A DNA stretch of 64,000 nucleotides, taken from Brienomyrus brachyistius (lineage: Eukaryota; Chordata; Actinopteri; Osteoglossiformes; Mormyridae). This document shows, piece after piece, positions 35,971 through 47,623 of this stretch; position 1 is the stretch's first letter, and every line of letters begins with the position of its first letter. A program made the position numbers and the translations under genes. The stretch lies in assembly GCF_023856365.1 (NCBI RefSeq), contig NC_064538.1:11688435-11752434 (forward strand), written 5' to 3'. Under the pieces are notes generated by a model. It was not told the origin of the DNA and did no database searches. It saw only the letters and a list, made by a program, of their open reading frames with translations.

Positions 35971-36464
35971 GCGAGGCCACTGGCCCGGCTTTGTCTTCGT
36001 TTCTGGCCAGACGAATCCACTTACCACAAAACCCATTTCTTCCAGTCTCATCACGGATTGGAAGTGTAATTTGGGGGAATTCATTTTTCAGAAATTGCAA
36101 AGGGAAGCTGACAATGAATATCACTGTCATTCGGACATGTAGAGTGGCTCTACAGGGTCACGTTTTGGAGTATCTGACTGATGTAACAATGACTGATTAC
36201 TAATGACTGATCATAAATAATGAAATTTCTCATCATGTGTGTAAAGCATCATAATCGTGGCAGAGCATGTTTACTTAATATGCAATTTCTATATACTGCA
36301 CAAGATGGGGAGAAAAATCAATGAATTCCCTTTGGGGGAAGTGCTGGAATTAATGAGACGACACTTTCTGTTGGTTTTTCTGTAGTTACCTGTTCAGCCT
36401 CAACTTGCTGACTGTTGACTAGTTGTGTGAACATGGAAACAGGCATGATTAGTATAAGTAATAT

Positions 36465-36542
36465 GAGTTTAGGCAGGCGGGGTGACAATGCGTATCCCTG
36501 TTGCCTCATACCTCCAGATTTGGGATTCGAATCTCACTTCTG

Positions 36543-36604
<62 letters not shown>

Positions 36605-36680
36605 CAGCATCTCAGTGTTGTGCCTGATGCTGCCTGGGATATGCCTAAAAGGATAAGCAACTAGAAGATTAGTAGACAGA
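36465..36680 (+). mobile_element. SINE interrupted by a long (TG)n
   Basis: The left flank GGCGGGGTGACAATGCGTATC, TTGCCTCATACCTCCAG and GGGATTCGAATCTCAC resembles a SINE head with a B box; the right flank GTGCCTGATGCTGCCTGGGATA, GCCTAAAAGGATAAGCAA resembles its tail. About 60 bp of pure TG sits where the middle (usually TGTGTGGAGTTTGC...) would be. Confidence 0.6.
36544..36603. repeat. (TG)n microsatellite inside a SINE
   Basis: About 30 uninterrupted units, lying between SINE head-like and tail-like sequence. Confidence 0.97.
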
Positions 36681-36911
36681 ATATTAATTTAACTGTATTT
36701 CTGTTATGTTAATTGAATTTATTTTTGTTGTGATTTCATGTCTAAGGCCCTGTGATTTATTTAGCTGTAATAGTAGTGCATTTCTGTCAATTACGCTGTT
36801 TTCAGTTCAGCGCTCAGTGGATAAATTGTTTAATTGTGTGGGTGGTTGATTGTCTGAGCCTGTTGTAATATTTTTGTTAAATACAGATGCTAGTCTCATT
36901 GTTTTGTTGGA

Positions 36912-36928
36912 CCCCCCCCCCCCCCCCC
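36912..36928. repeat. C homopolymer (17 bp)
   Basis: Uninterrupted C run. Confidence 0.95.
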
Positions 36929-37877
36929 TCCAAAATTGCGTTTTTCTAAAAGTGAGTTCTTTTTTTTGTTTTAAGTACACTATGCTACCTTACCATGGAG
37001 ACCTGGCCAGCTCCTTTCACAGCTGTATACAGACATGGAACTTTTAATGGCACTTAACACATCGGACAGTTGCACTTATGTTATAAATTTTTTTAATATC
37101 CAACTGCGATGTAGCATTAATGTGCTAAGAAAAAGATTTTGACTCTGCTAACAAAAAAACACGTAGCTAAAAGAAATAAATAGGCGCAATGTCGCTTTTC
37201 TTTATGGCGTGTCAAAGTGTTTGATTGTCAGAACTGTACTGTTGGAATAACAGTGTGTTCTGCTAACAGCGATTTTAAATGCGAGACAATTCTGGATAAT
37301 ATGTTGACTGTTTAATGCTAATATAATGTGTTAAAACTGCTAGCAGTTTTATTTTTAGCATAAATGAGTGCGCTATGACAGATCTCGCCTTGTAAACAGT
37401 GCAGAGAAGTGTTTGCAGCAGACCTAATGGAAATGCATTCTCGTGTGTGTCCTTCATGCTTTTTCTTTGTTCCTAATCCCACATCGGTTTTGAATATGGA
37501 AAATATTGCTTATCCTCCCTGTGGAGATTTAAGAACCACAACAGTCCTATATAACTGTAGCTGGTTACATTTGCAAACTTACTTATTTTTAATTTGATCA
37601 CAGAATGTGTCATTTCACAGGTTGGGTTTAAGCACCTGACTTGTTTTTCGTTGCCAAATGTGATACCTAGATACAGTTGCTTAGCAACCCAAAGTTTCAA
37701 TGAAACCCTCAGGAAAAAAAAAAGACCAAGAGCAGGCTGCTAATAATGAATTGGCTCGTCATGATCACTTGTCTTAAATAGCGTAGATATTGTCATGAAG
37801 TAGACTGAGTTCTGATGGAATAGGCTTCAGTGCAGTGTTTTTGAATGATCTGTTTACAACTTGCCTGTCTGTTTCAG

Positions 37878-38001
37878 GTGCTCCAGACAGGAAGCGTGCG
37901 AGAAGTGGGCCGAGCCGAAGCGCTTTAATGTTGAGCTGGACCAGTGTGTTGACATTGAGGTCGTACCCAGCAATATGTCTGTGACCTCTGCCTCCGTCCA
38001 G
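37878..38001 (+). CDS. plxna3: plxna3 exon: end of PSI1 and start of the first IPT-like linker
   Basis: The first base completes the Lys codon, then CSRQEACEKWAEPKRF supplies PSI1 cysteines 6 and 7 and DQC the eighth. The rest (VDIEVVPSNMSVTSASVQ) starts the beta-sandwich linker between PSI1 and PSI2. N-M-S is a potential N-glycosylation site. The acceptor is gtctgtttcag at 37877 and the donor CAG|GTAACA at 38002. Length 124 nt, phase 2 in and 0 out. The following intron is only 200 bp, the shortest here. Confidence 0.95.
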
Positions 38002-39117
38002 GTAACACGCATGAGAATCTCACAAAAGGGTTTCATTATGGAGAAAAAATGCAAAAATTACAAACACACTTCAGAAAAGTGCGTAATACAGAAAGCTTTC
38101 TTGTAGAGTACAAGCTGTTAGGGCTCGTAGCTCGAAAAGCAGCTGCGTTCAATTTTGCCCCCCCCTCCTCACCCTGTGTTTCCGTCATTCTGGGACGTCA
38201 GCTCACCGTGAAGGTGCGCAACGTGCCCAGTCTCTCTCAGGGGGTCACCTGCGTTTTCGAGGGGCTGGCAGAGAGCCCGGGTGAGGTCTTGGACAAAGGT
38301 CACGTCCTCTGCGTGTCCCCCTCCTTGCGGGATGTCCCATCCGTCACTCTGGGTACGTGCGCCGCTCGGTTTATTTCTGGAAATCATCTCCATCTGTTGG
38401 CAGGTTTTAAACATTATAAATATTAGTAGATGGTGATCCAACCAGCTCATGAGTAAAGTCAAGCGCTGAAGTCATTGCTTTTAGGGAAAAAAGGCAATGT
38501 TTTCAAATTGATATAGATACAGAGACTAGCGCATCAAAGGAGAGACATAATTCTGGATTTTTATCATATACGGTTTCAGCATTAGAGCACAGCTAATCCA
38601 AAAAACGGCCAAAAAACAGTGTGTTACAGCTTAAAAAAATCAGCCCTCAGCCGCTGCCAAATGTTCACACAGCCAGAGTCGAATCCAGTGTGTCAGTTTT
38701 GCAAAGCCCTCAGTTTCAGTTCTGACAGTGAATGAAATATGTAGTGTGCACTCGCGCAGCTAAATCAGCTCACTTTTAAAAATAGACTATTCCGCATTTG
38801 CATTCTGAACTTAAATGTCTGTCCTGTCAGTTATTCTCTGTTCTGCTATGACAGTGGCCCCGAGCAGCATTTGCAAATGTCCACCTGGGAAGGTTTTGCC
38901 AAAATAATTGAAGTTTTAGTGTGTGCTGTAAGGGGACAGTGATATGTTTAACCAGAACGCCCAGTGGAGATTATACTGCTTACTGGAAGGGCACATTCAG
39001 TCAGACTTTCAGCATGTTTGTTGGATTTCCTCAGGGCCTAATAGCGTGTAAAGTTGTGGTTCTTAATACCCCGTAAGAGCAACCACTTCGCTGAGTAAAA
39101 GTGCTCTCTCTTTGCAG
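38002..39117 (+). other. plxna3: Two short introns of plxna3 (38002-38201 and 38353-39117)
   Basis: The 200-bp and 765-bp introns flank the linker exon at 38202-38352. The first has a C-rich pyrimidine tract; the second holds nothing recognisable beyond splice sites. Confidence 0.9.
38202..38352 (+). CDS. plxna3: plxna3 exon: IPT-like linker between PSI1 and PSI2
   Basis: Encodes LTVKVRNVPSLSQGVTCVFE and, further on, GHVLCVSPSLRDVPSVTL. The two cysteines (VTC, VLC) match the conserved pair of this linker segment in plexin-As (NVPxLSxGVxCxFE pattern). The acceptor at 38201 follows a C/T-rich tract with the unusual ending gacgtcag; the donor is G|GTACGT at 38353. Length 151 nt, phase 0 in and 1 out. 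No repeats or odd codon use are seen. Confidence 0.94.
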
Positions 39118-39217
39118 GGGACAAACGCGTGGTCAAATTATCCCTCAGGTCCACGGAGACTGGACACAAATTCATCACCACGGATTTCATCTTTTACAAC
39201 TGCAGCGTTCTCCAGTC
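39118..39217 (+). CDS. plxna3: plxna3 exon: end of linker and first cysteine of PSI2
   Basis: The first two bases complete a Gly codon; the exon then reads [18 protein letters not shown], followed by [14 protein letters not shown] and a split Ser codon. GDxxVVxLxLxSxETG and the FYNCSV segment are strongly conserved plexin-A features. N-C-S is a potential glycosylation site whose Cys is the first cysteine of PSI2. Acceptor ctctctttgcag at 39117, donor TC|GTGAGT at 39218. Length 100 nt, phase 1 in and 2 out. Confidence 0.95.
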
Positions 39218-39319
39218 GTGAGTATCACCGGCAGACAAAGGGCACAATAAAGCGCACTTAATACACCAACCTCACAAAGGAAGTGAGCACAGTGTTTCTC
39301 CGTCCGTGCCGTCTATAGC

Positions 39320-39382
39320 ATACAGATCCGGCTGCGTACCGGCGCTCCAGGATCAGGATTGCCTACCCCTGCCATTCAGACT
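39320..39382. repeat. Possible dispersed repeat tail
   Basis: GCGTACCGGCGCTCCAGGAT then CAGGATTGCCTACCCCTG resembles a CTCCAGGACC-GG-TTGCCCACCCCTG phrase found repeatedly in fish noncoding DNA. Boundaries are unclear. Confidence 0.3.
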
Positions 39383-42300
39383 AGTTACTGTCGTGTGGCA
39401 GGTAATGAAGATTTTAACATGGAGGCGAGAACATCTGGTCGCGAGCCCATAAGTCACACTAATGGTTCAAATAGGAACATTTCCTCACTGCCGCTCAAAG
39501 TGGCCGAGCAAAAGGCACTATTCACCAGCCAGTGTCAGGGAGTGATGAAAGATTATTTGAAACCCAGCAAGCCAACAATACCAGCTAGCCAGCTTCCAGT
39601 AGATTAGCAGTTTGCCATTAATAGAAGTCATGAAGGCGTGTAGAAGTAATTAACTTTACGGCTGCCTTTTTATTAGTCAATATGAGCTTTATGAATCGTC
39701 TGTAATGGCAGACATGCGCGGGCAACGCACACTTCTTGCTTATTTTAATAGAAAAGGAGAATCAGTTTAGCCTTTTCTGTTTCTGTCTATATTATATTCT
39801 GTTTTTTGTCTGCGCTGAGTCTGTGTTTGGGAACAGTAAAGGCAAGCTTCTGCAAATACAGCTCTTTTGTGACGCGAGATCATCATTATTAAACACGTTG
39901 CTTTTTGAAAAAAAATATCTGGGCATTCAGATGTTCTGAAATGAATGAAGAATGTATGTGTGCAGTTACGGTGCTTAATCTAAATTGAAAATTGTAGCAT
40001 ATATATAAGCGCATAAGCTATTGTTTCTGTTTTTAAAAACTTATCAGTCTGAATCGCGTTGACTACTAGTTTGCTGAGAATCTGATTCAGAGCATTCAGA
40101 TACACGTTGATACAGGTCAGTCCTGCCAGCGTGTGCATCTTCAGACATTCTCACTGCCCTTAAAGCTTTATGCCACCTTTCAGTCCTAAAGCTGGAGTAA
40201 GTTACTCTGCAGCTACTCTTGATGTAGGACAGTAACAACAAACAGCGTGAGCACTAGAGGTACAAGCCACTGCTTCCGTGTTTGCCTTTGTCCATTTTTT
40301 AACTTGCCTTTTTATATTTGTTAGACGTTGGGCCCTTTGAGGCTCCCCGCCGCCTGCGTGAAATCCAGGGGCCTCCTCGGCCTCGTGATATTCTGCACTG
40401 CGGATGTGGTCATGTTGTAGGGAATCACATGGCAGCACTCAAACGATAAAATGTGAAGGAAAAGTAAGGTCATGTTAGTAAAAGTGAATGGTTGATGGCT
40501 TTCCCAAAAAGAAAAACGATGCCGTAATACGGAGAGTCATCTTTGACGATGGTGCCTGTTGATCACGGTAAATTTCTGCTTTTGAATGAGCCACTGAACG
40601 ACCTTTAGGCTTGTATGTCCTTCACAGCACCTATGGAACGCTGGTTCTCGGCCACGCTTGAGGTGTGCCGAGTAGGCTGTCTTCCTGAAGTGCACGTGCC
40701 CGTCCCTACAGCTCTGTAACATGCCCCTTCAGCAGCGCGGTACGTGGCATGTCGTCATGGCCCCCTTCTGTAGACCTTGGCTTGCGTCACCTTAGCAGCT
40801 GAGTGCGTGCGAAGCCATGCTGGGTTGGAGCCTATCTAGCAGAATGGAGACTGAATGGTCTCGTTGGCTGACACTTTACTGCAGTATCGTGCTTGTAGCT
40901 CTCTCTTTTTCCGCCGTCTTTGAGTTGTTGAGGCCAGCTTGCTGATGCCTGAAACATTATGTTGGATCTGTGATGTCAGTGTTGATCTGGACTGGGCTCT
41001 ACTCACGTAGTCATGGCAGGGCAGTGTCACACTGTGCAGGCCTCTGAGATCAGTGCTTCTTCAGTTAGTGTCCCTCTATACCTGGATGTAGGAGGGAGAT
41101 GTTCAGGTTATGGTCAGTTGTGGTTAGGCGAGCTGGTTATTTTGCTCTGTATTGAGAAAAGTAGAACCATGCTGAGCAATCGCGATGTTCGCTGAGAGTG
41201 TGGCCGGTGTGGAGCCCAGGCCTGAGGGTGCCGTGTCCACTGGGCTTCTGCGTTTGTTCTCTGGTTCTCAATTTCAGAGAAGTTCCAAGGTTACCTGGTG
41301 CTTCATGTATAAATGTGCGGCGTACAGTGACCTTTAACCCCATGACCAGTATGTTATGCTGTGGAGGAGGGCTTCCCTCATCGTAGGAGCTCCTGCTTTG
41401 GATGTTTTAACTTGGGAAATGTGAGCTTGTCCCATTTGGCTCTTGACGGACAGTGTGCAGTGATGTCAGAGCTCTCAACGCCGCAAGTCATCTGCGGAGC
41501 ATCATGTAGGTGGCTGAGAGGTGGAAGAAGTCCATGCAGTGAAAGGCGGAGCCTCAAAGCAGCCACTGCAAATAACAGTCCAGAGTAATTGAAGCTAATG
41601 AAGCATTTTAGCAGGCTGTAGAGCTTCAAAGCAACATGGTGGTGATTTTTTTTTTTTCTTTTTTTTGAACCAGTGCAGTGACAGAAAGTAAAATTGATGG
41701 TGCACATGCATGAATAGCAGCAGTTGTCATTAATTATACCAAAGAATTCCCACCTGACATGTTGTTTACCAGCACAGTTGACTGTTGAGGTAATGAAATA
41801 TTAACTAGGGCTGCATGTCCCAAATACCCTGCAGTGGAATCGATGAGAAGATGGGATGATTTAGCAGCACTGGCTTCCCGTGCCGTCACCAGGCTGTGTG
41901 TTTCTACCATTAGGGAATGAGGGTCCTCGTCTCCACGCGTTACATGGTGCTGTGGAATGTTTTCTGGATTCACGCGTGTAAAGGATGTTGTGAATTTTCA
42001 GGTGCTGCAGACGGTCATGGAGTCCCTAGGCGTCCTGTTCAGGGCCGAACGATCTGCAGTCATGCACGCTGCTGAAAAGCTATAACTTGAGTTCCCTGTG
42101 ACCCCTAGTGACCTCACTGCAGCGCGGTGCCATACCTAGACAGTACGTTTGAGACCATAATGCAGCTTTTGTCTGTCTCCAGTTAACCATTCAGCTGTTT
42201 AAATGTCCTTCTTCAGCCAAGGGATCCACCCACTGGCTCAATTGTAAAATTTCTGTTTCGTTAAACTGATTAAATTGTTAGTTGTTAGTGTGTTGTGGGG

Positions 42301-43370
42301 AAAAAAATGCGGCAAAGCTCACGCCCATGCACTCCGCTTCCATATTTGATTTGCAACTATTTATGATTTGGTTTTTGCAGTTTGCACATATAATCAAGAA
42401 TAAACTGTTTAATTAATCTGTGAAGGATTGTGCCTGCGTAATGAGGCTGCTCGGGTAAATATCACGGTCTGATCGGGGGTGGCGGTGAACGTGTGCATCA
42501 GGAATCAGGACTGATGTCTTCTGCATTGAGTTTGCACGTGCAAACATGTTTGTCACCTGCGATAGTAGCTAAATAAATGCTATTTTTAGGGCATAAAATT
42601 GTCCTGTCCGTTAGCAGAATGCATACGCAACAATCAATTCTCCGATGTGGGAAAGCGAGAGAGCGAGATTCATGCTGGGGCCCTTGCAGTTGCCATGGCA
42701 ACGCCGACTGCGGCCTACCTTGCCAGAGCGGTGCGCTTGAAGCCTGCGCCAGATTTCCTGATCTCACAAAAGCCCTGTGGGAACATTTAGCCCTTGAATT
42801 GTTTCCCCCTCTGGCATGACTGGCGGACAACACTAGCACCACATCTACCCCCACCCCCCCCGTCCCCCATGTTGCCATTAAACCCCGCCCCCCCCCCCAC
42901 GATTCTTCAGCCACCCAAGAGAACCCCCCCCTTCCCCCTTTCATCCTCTGGGATAATGGCCACCTGTGAAAGTCAAGAGGGCAGCTCCGAAGCTAGAACT
43001 GTGCAATCATATCTTTCCAGAAAATGCGCGTTGTTTCAGGCTATTGCAGTCAACAGCTTTTCCCTAATGTAAGCTAAGAAGAAAATTCAATATGACTAAA
43101 TATTGGAGCCCGTTTCCCTCTGTTTCACTATGCATACACAGTTAGTGTGCCCATCTGTAGCCTGTCGCTTTTGGTTTTCCTTTGTGCATAACAGCTGACG
43201 ATGATTTCTGAATGCTATGGTCTTACAATTAGGATGTAACTCAGCTATTTACAGAATCGCCCCCAAACACCGAAACAGGAGCTAAAGATGCCGCAGCTGG
43301 TCAGCGCCGAACCAGTCTGGAAGGAGAATTTTAAAAGTGCTCACCTTGCTTCTTGTGGGTTTTTTTTCTT

Positions 43371-43397
43371 GCTTTTTTTTTTTTTGGGGGGGGGGGT
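43371..43397. repeat. T run joined to G run
   Basis: A T run of about 14 passes directly into a G run of about 11. Confidence 0.9.
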
Positions 43398-43573
43398 ACT
43401 TTTATCAGACTGCTGAAATTATCAGTGATCTTATTGAGTTTGGAAGGAGTACCTCCTGAAACGTACATTCCAGCGGAAATTAGCAAAGTCCTACACCAGG
43501 GTGCTTCCAGTGGTCAGATTTTTATTGATGCTACCAGAAAACACCTGAATCAGATGATAGCAAGACCAAAGAA

Positions 43574-43588
43574 CCCCCCCCCCCCCCC
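43574..43588. repeat. C homopolymer (15 bp)
   Basis: Uninterrupted C run. Confidence 0.95.
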
Positions 43589-44303
43589 ATCAAGATTTGT
43601 GCAGAATATGACTGTGATACACTCGCAAAATGCAAATGTGGATTCCCGTCATTGCAGACGCAACAGGAACATTGTCTTTGCATTGTTTTGACAGCCTGCA
43701 TGTATGTGTGACGTGGGTTTGCTCATGCTTCTGAATGCCTTCTGGGGGGGATTTTTCACAGTAGCCACTGAGCTGGGGATATGATGAGATGTGAATCCGC
43801 CCAGCCTCCATCGTTCAGCATTGTTCTGTGCCTTTCAGCATGTCTTAGGGAGAAGAGAAGCGGTGCTTCTCCGAGATTAAAGAAATATGTACGAATCTTA
43901 AAAGTTTCGGGTCATTCTGGGCTTGAGAAATGAGCCCTTTCTTTGTTATTGAGGTGGATGTTTGGTCTCGCTTCTCCAAAATCTCCTGTGTCTCGGGACT
44001 CAGTAATGCCCCCTGTTGTAATCATATAATTGGAATCATCACGCTCATCAAAAGTTCTAATGCTTTCTTTCCATTTAAGGCGTAATTAGGTGTTAATTGA
44101 AAGGCACCTAGAAAATGGCCATGAATTCTTTGGGCCAGACGGATTTGAGTTGCCATTGTCTTAAGCTCGGAAAGGTTAATTACATGGGAAGAGACATAGA
44201 AGCTCTGAAATCTGACTGCAGCCCACCGTCAGCCTGCAGATGCGTTATGGGCTGCATATGGCTCATGCTGTCCACTTTCCTGACCCTTGTTCTCCCTCCC
44301 CAG

Positions 44304-44418
44304 GTGCCTGTCCTGTGTGAAGAGCCCCTTCCCTTGTAACTGGTGTAAATACCGGCACATCTGCACCAACAATCTGGCCGACTGCTCCTTCCACGAGGGA
44401 CGCGTGAGCAACATGGAG
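44304..44418 (+). CDS. plxna3: plxna3 exon: core of PSI2
   Basis: After completing the split Ser codon the exon encodes [18 protein letters not shown], then [20 protein letters not shown]. Six cysteines and the CxWCKYRxxCT core identify the second PSI domain; the first cysteine is in the preceding exon, 5.1 kb away, and the last in the next. Acceptor tctccctccccag at 44303, donor GAG|GTATGG at 44419. Length 115 nt, phase 2 in and 0 out. If this intron were retained, the frame would continue 37 codons before a stop near 44530. Confidence 0.96.
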
Positions 44419-46060
44419 GTATGGTGCATGGAGGCTCCGGTCGGGCGCTGGGGGGCACAGTATCGCTGCAGCCCGGCCCCTGTGACCCGGGGCAGCCTGT
44501 GGGTGAGGCCTAACCTGGTCGTGACCCGGTGAGCACTGGGTCGCGGCCCCTGCCCGCCTCCCACACTGTCCCCATTGTCCCCTCCCCCCGTAATCGCACC
44601 TTTGATGGTGGCTCTACCACATGTCACCATTCTTGCTCGGAGGGTCAGCCACTGTTGGCTGATGCCCCCCCCCCCCCTTTCTTCCTTTCCCTTTTAGTTG
44701 CAGCTTGGTTCCTTTGTCCTTTTCTGCGATAGGCATCTATTCAAAAGCAAAAATCATTAAATTTAGCCCGCTTTCTGAAGGAGAGGCAGAAAGGTTCTCT
44801 GAGTTTTCCCAGCCCCGGAGAGCCCCAAAGAGAGGCAGTCGATAAAAGTAGGTCATGGAGTTGTACATGGTATTTCTTTATTCCGGTAACATCTCATTTA
44901 GCTGTCTCCTTTGCTCAGGCAGTGAGGCTGACATGGTTCGGCACAGAGGTCAGGGTGCTGCACTCCAGTCACGCATTACTAGCTCCTGGTTAGCTGGCTG
45001 AGGTTCTTTTTGCTTCCCCACTCAGATTAGGCACAACTCCCAACGAGAAACTGTTGACCAAGAGCACAGAAGTTTATGGCTCTCGATGGGCAAAAGCCTA
45101 GAATCTCTGAGCTGGAAAAGTAATGAAACTTCATACTTTAACCATAGGGGGTTGTGATCATAGTTCATAGCTGACCTGCTATTTTAGTTTCATACCTGCA
45201 GTGTTTGCCACGGATAAGGTCTGTGTCAACCTGAGAGGTGTACCTCTAATCCCGCTGTGATTCTGAACTGCATGCCGTCCCTCTCTTCCTCATCTAACGA
45301 CGGCGACCAGACTCCTAAGCAAAAGACAAAATGCTGTTATACATCTAATAACTGCATTTATAGGTTTGTGGAGCTACACGAATCGTGGTCATAACATGAC
45401 CTGGGTATCCCAAAATGTTTGCCGTAATTACACTAAAAAGTACGCCTGTTAGTAAATGGCAATCGCACATTACATTAGTGCTTTGCAGGGTGTCGTATCA
45501 GGTTCTCTTCTTTTGGAATCATTAGGGTTTGCCAGCTACAAAACAGGGCATTAGCTGGACAATTAAGATGCTGACAGCATAATGTCAATAGCTGTCATTC
45601 TGAGATAAACATTTTATGATGGAGTATCATTTGTTAATATAGCAGGTAGCAGCCAGCTCTGTTTGTTTACGGTGTCGATATCTAGATGAAGCAGAGGCTT
45701 CCCTTACGCTCTATTGTTAATGGTGATAAACGTGTTAATATGTGAGCCGCGTTTAATGGCATGTTAAGTGTTGCTCTTTTTAGCATAACTAAAAAACGCT
45801 GTGCGTTTCATCGTTGACCAGAGAATCGCAGCTCTTCAGCTAGACTCTAACTGTTAGGTGTTCAGTGAAAGGCAGACTGGCCCGAAGTGCAGTGATGCAG
45901 GGTTTTCTTCCAGCGTGTGGCTCTGAGGTAAGACAGTGCTGGTGTGACTGCATGTGATTTTTCTGTCCCTTGGGTGTGGAAGGTCTGACTTGGCCGTGTT
46001 TCCTGTGAGTGACAGTGACATAATTGTCCTACTAACTGCTAAGATTTATAAGGCATCTCT

Positions 46061-46110
46061 CCCCCCCCCCCCCCCCCCCTCCCCCCACCCACCCTGCCCC
46101 TCCCCCTCCA
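46061..46110. repeat. C homopolymer and C-rich tract
   Basis: Nineteen C followed by about 30 bp of mostly C with scattered T, A and G. Confidence 0.95.
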
Positions 46111-46227
46111 TCTCCCCTCTCGGTGCCTCAGAACACATTGATTTCACACTCGAGTAGATTTCAGACCCAGTTCAGTAGCCCAGGGCTCATGCGAAGGCTG
46201 CAGCTGCGACTGCTACAGCTGTGTTAG

Positions 46228-46231
<4 letters not shown>

Positions 46232-46265
<34 letters not shown>
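46232..46265. repeat. (TG)n microsatellite
   Basis: About 16 uninterrupted units. Confidence 0.95.
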
Positions 46266-46266
<1 letters not shown>

Positions 46267-46813
46267 CAGGCACATGTTGGGTAGGGAATTCCTTAATGTC
46301 AACACAAAGGGCGTCGCTGGGGCTCAGGAGCAGCATGCTTGTTTTTTAGTGCCCCCCCCATAAAGAACACATAAAAACAACCCAAATCGCATTTGCAATA
46401 CCCCTGCCTATGGCTCTCTGATCACGAGGACCTTCGTTTGCTTGTAAATGCTGATGGTTTGACTGATTCCCCGAACTGCGCTTTGATGCAATTGCACTTA
46501 TTTTCCTGGATTAAAACAGACCCTTCAGCCGCTCATAAACTCCATGTTTAGAAAGTTTAGAGTCGAATTGGCCCAGTTATTACTGCCTCCAGCCTCTGTT
46601 TGGTTACATTATTAAAAAAAGTGGCAGTCGCTTATTCTTTTATTGGTCTCTATCAAGCCTTGAAGTAATCTCAGTGACTTTTATGGTTCCTGTGATCATA
46701 CTTTTCCGACAACGACTGAGAGGCCATATTGGTTTAGCCACAAGCGACTGACTTGAGTAACCCTATTAAGTACCTATTTTGAGCATATCTTTCATTGACG
46801 TGCAAGCAGTAAC

Positions 46814-46864
46814 TATAAATAATCAATAAATAACCAATAAATAATCAATAAATAACCAATAAAC
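46814..46864. repeat. Alternating 11-bp tandem repeat
   Basis: Four units, AATAAATAATC and AATAAATAACC in turn, then a partial fifth. The alternation makes a 22-bp higher-order period. Confidence 0.95.
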
Positions 46865-47583
46865 TTCTCAGTTTCATTTTTTGGCACATTTACTGAAAAT
46901 TCACAGTAACCGTTTCTCAGTGAGTTTGTTTGCATTTTAAATTCAGCGTGTAAAGCTTGCTGGTTAGAATCGGATGGTGAGACATTTTGTTAATCCCGTC
47001 TAAGTGAATTTGCCGTCCATTGTCATAGGTTTGCAGAGGAGCTAGAGGTTAATTGAAACTGATATGCTGACTGAATGGATGCATATCAGCGGATAATGAG
47101 CGACGGAGGTAAAGACGGGATAATTTGCCAGGTAATGAGTAACTAATATTGGCGTTATATAAGAATAACCCACACAGTTCGCATCCACCTTAATACATGA
47201 AAAAAATCCCCCCCTGAATGGTGTAGGGGGGTGAGCATGAAGATAGGAGGAATTAACAGAAAGGAAGAAAAGCCCCCCCTCTCTTTCTGCGCGAGCCGGG
47301 AGAAACGCATTGCCTTGGGCTTTTGGCACATTTTAATTTTACACTTAACTGAACATCAAAGAGATGCCCTATCTGTGCTTATCAGACCACGCCAGCAGCG
47401 ACGCAGGGACGTGCCAGTCACCCGCCCGGCCTGCCCACCCGCTCACTCCCCCCCCCCCCCAGTACGGGCATTTCCAATCTCCTTATCTCCTCTGGAAAAA
47501 GAGTTACTCAGCGAAAATCAGTGACTCACACACTGTTGATACAGGAGGGATAATGTTGGAGAAACAGGCCAGTGTACACTCCT

Positions 47584-47623
47584 GCACACACACTCAGACA
47601 CACACACATACACACTCGCACAC
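47584..47623. repeat. Imperfect (CA)n tract
   Basis: CA runs broken by CTCAGA, CATA and CTCG interruptions. Confidence 0.9.

Larger units (their letters stand above)
31349..37877 (+). other. plxna3: Intron of plxna3 inside PSI1
   Basis: About 6.5 kb. Holds a G run (32372), an AT-rich block of conserved-looking sequence (about 32440-33330), an ATC/ATT microsatellite (34483), SINE fragments (34670 and 36470), a 22-bp tandem duplication (35927) and C runs (35750, 36912). No further exon is expected because PSI1 is continuous across the splice. Confidence 0.85.
39218..44303 (+). other. plxna3: Intron of plxna3 inside PSI2
   Basis: About 5.1 kb. Contains a possible repeat tail near 39.33 kb, a T-then-G homopolymer junction near 43.37-43.40 kb, and C-rich runs near 42.84-42.90 and 43.57 kb. 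Open frames here have no recognisable domains. Confidence 0.85.
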
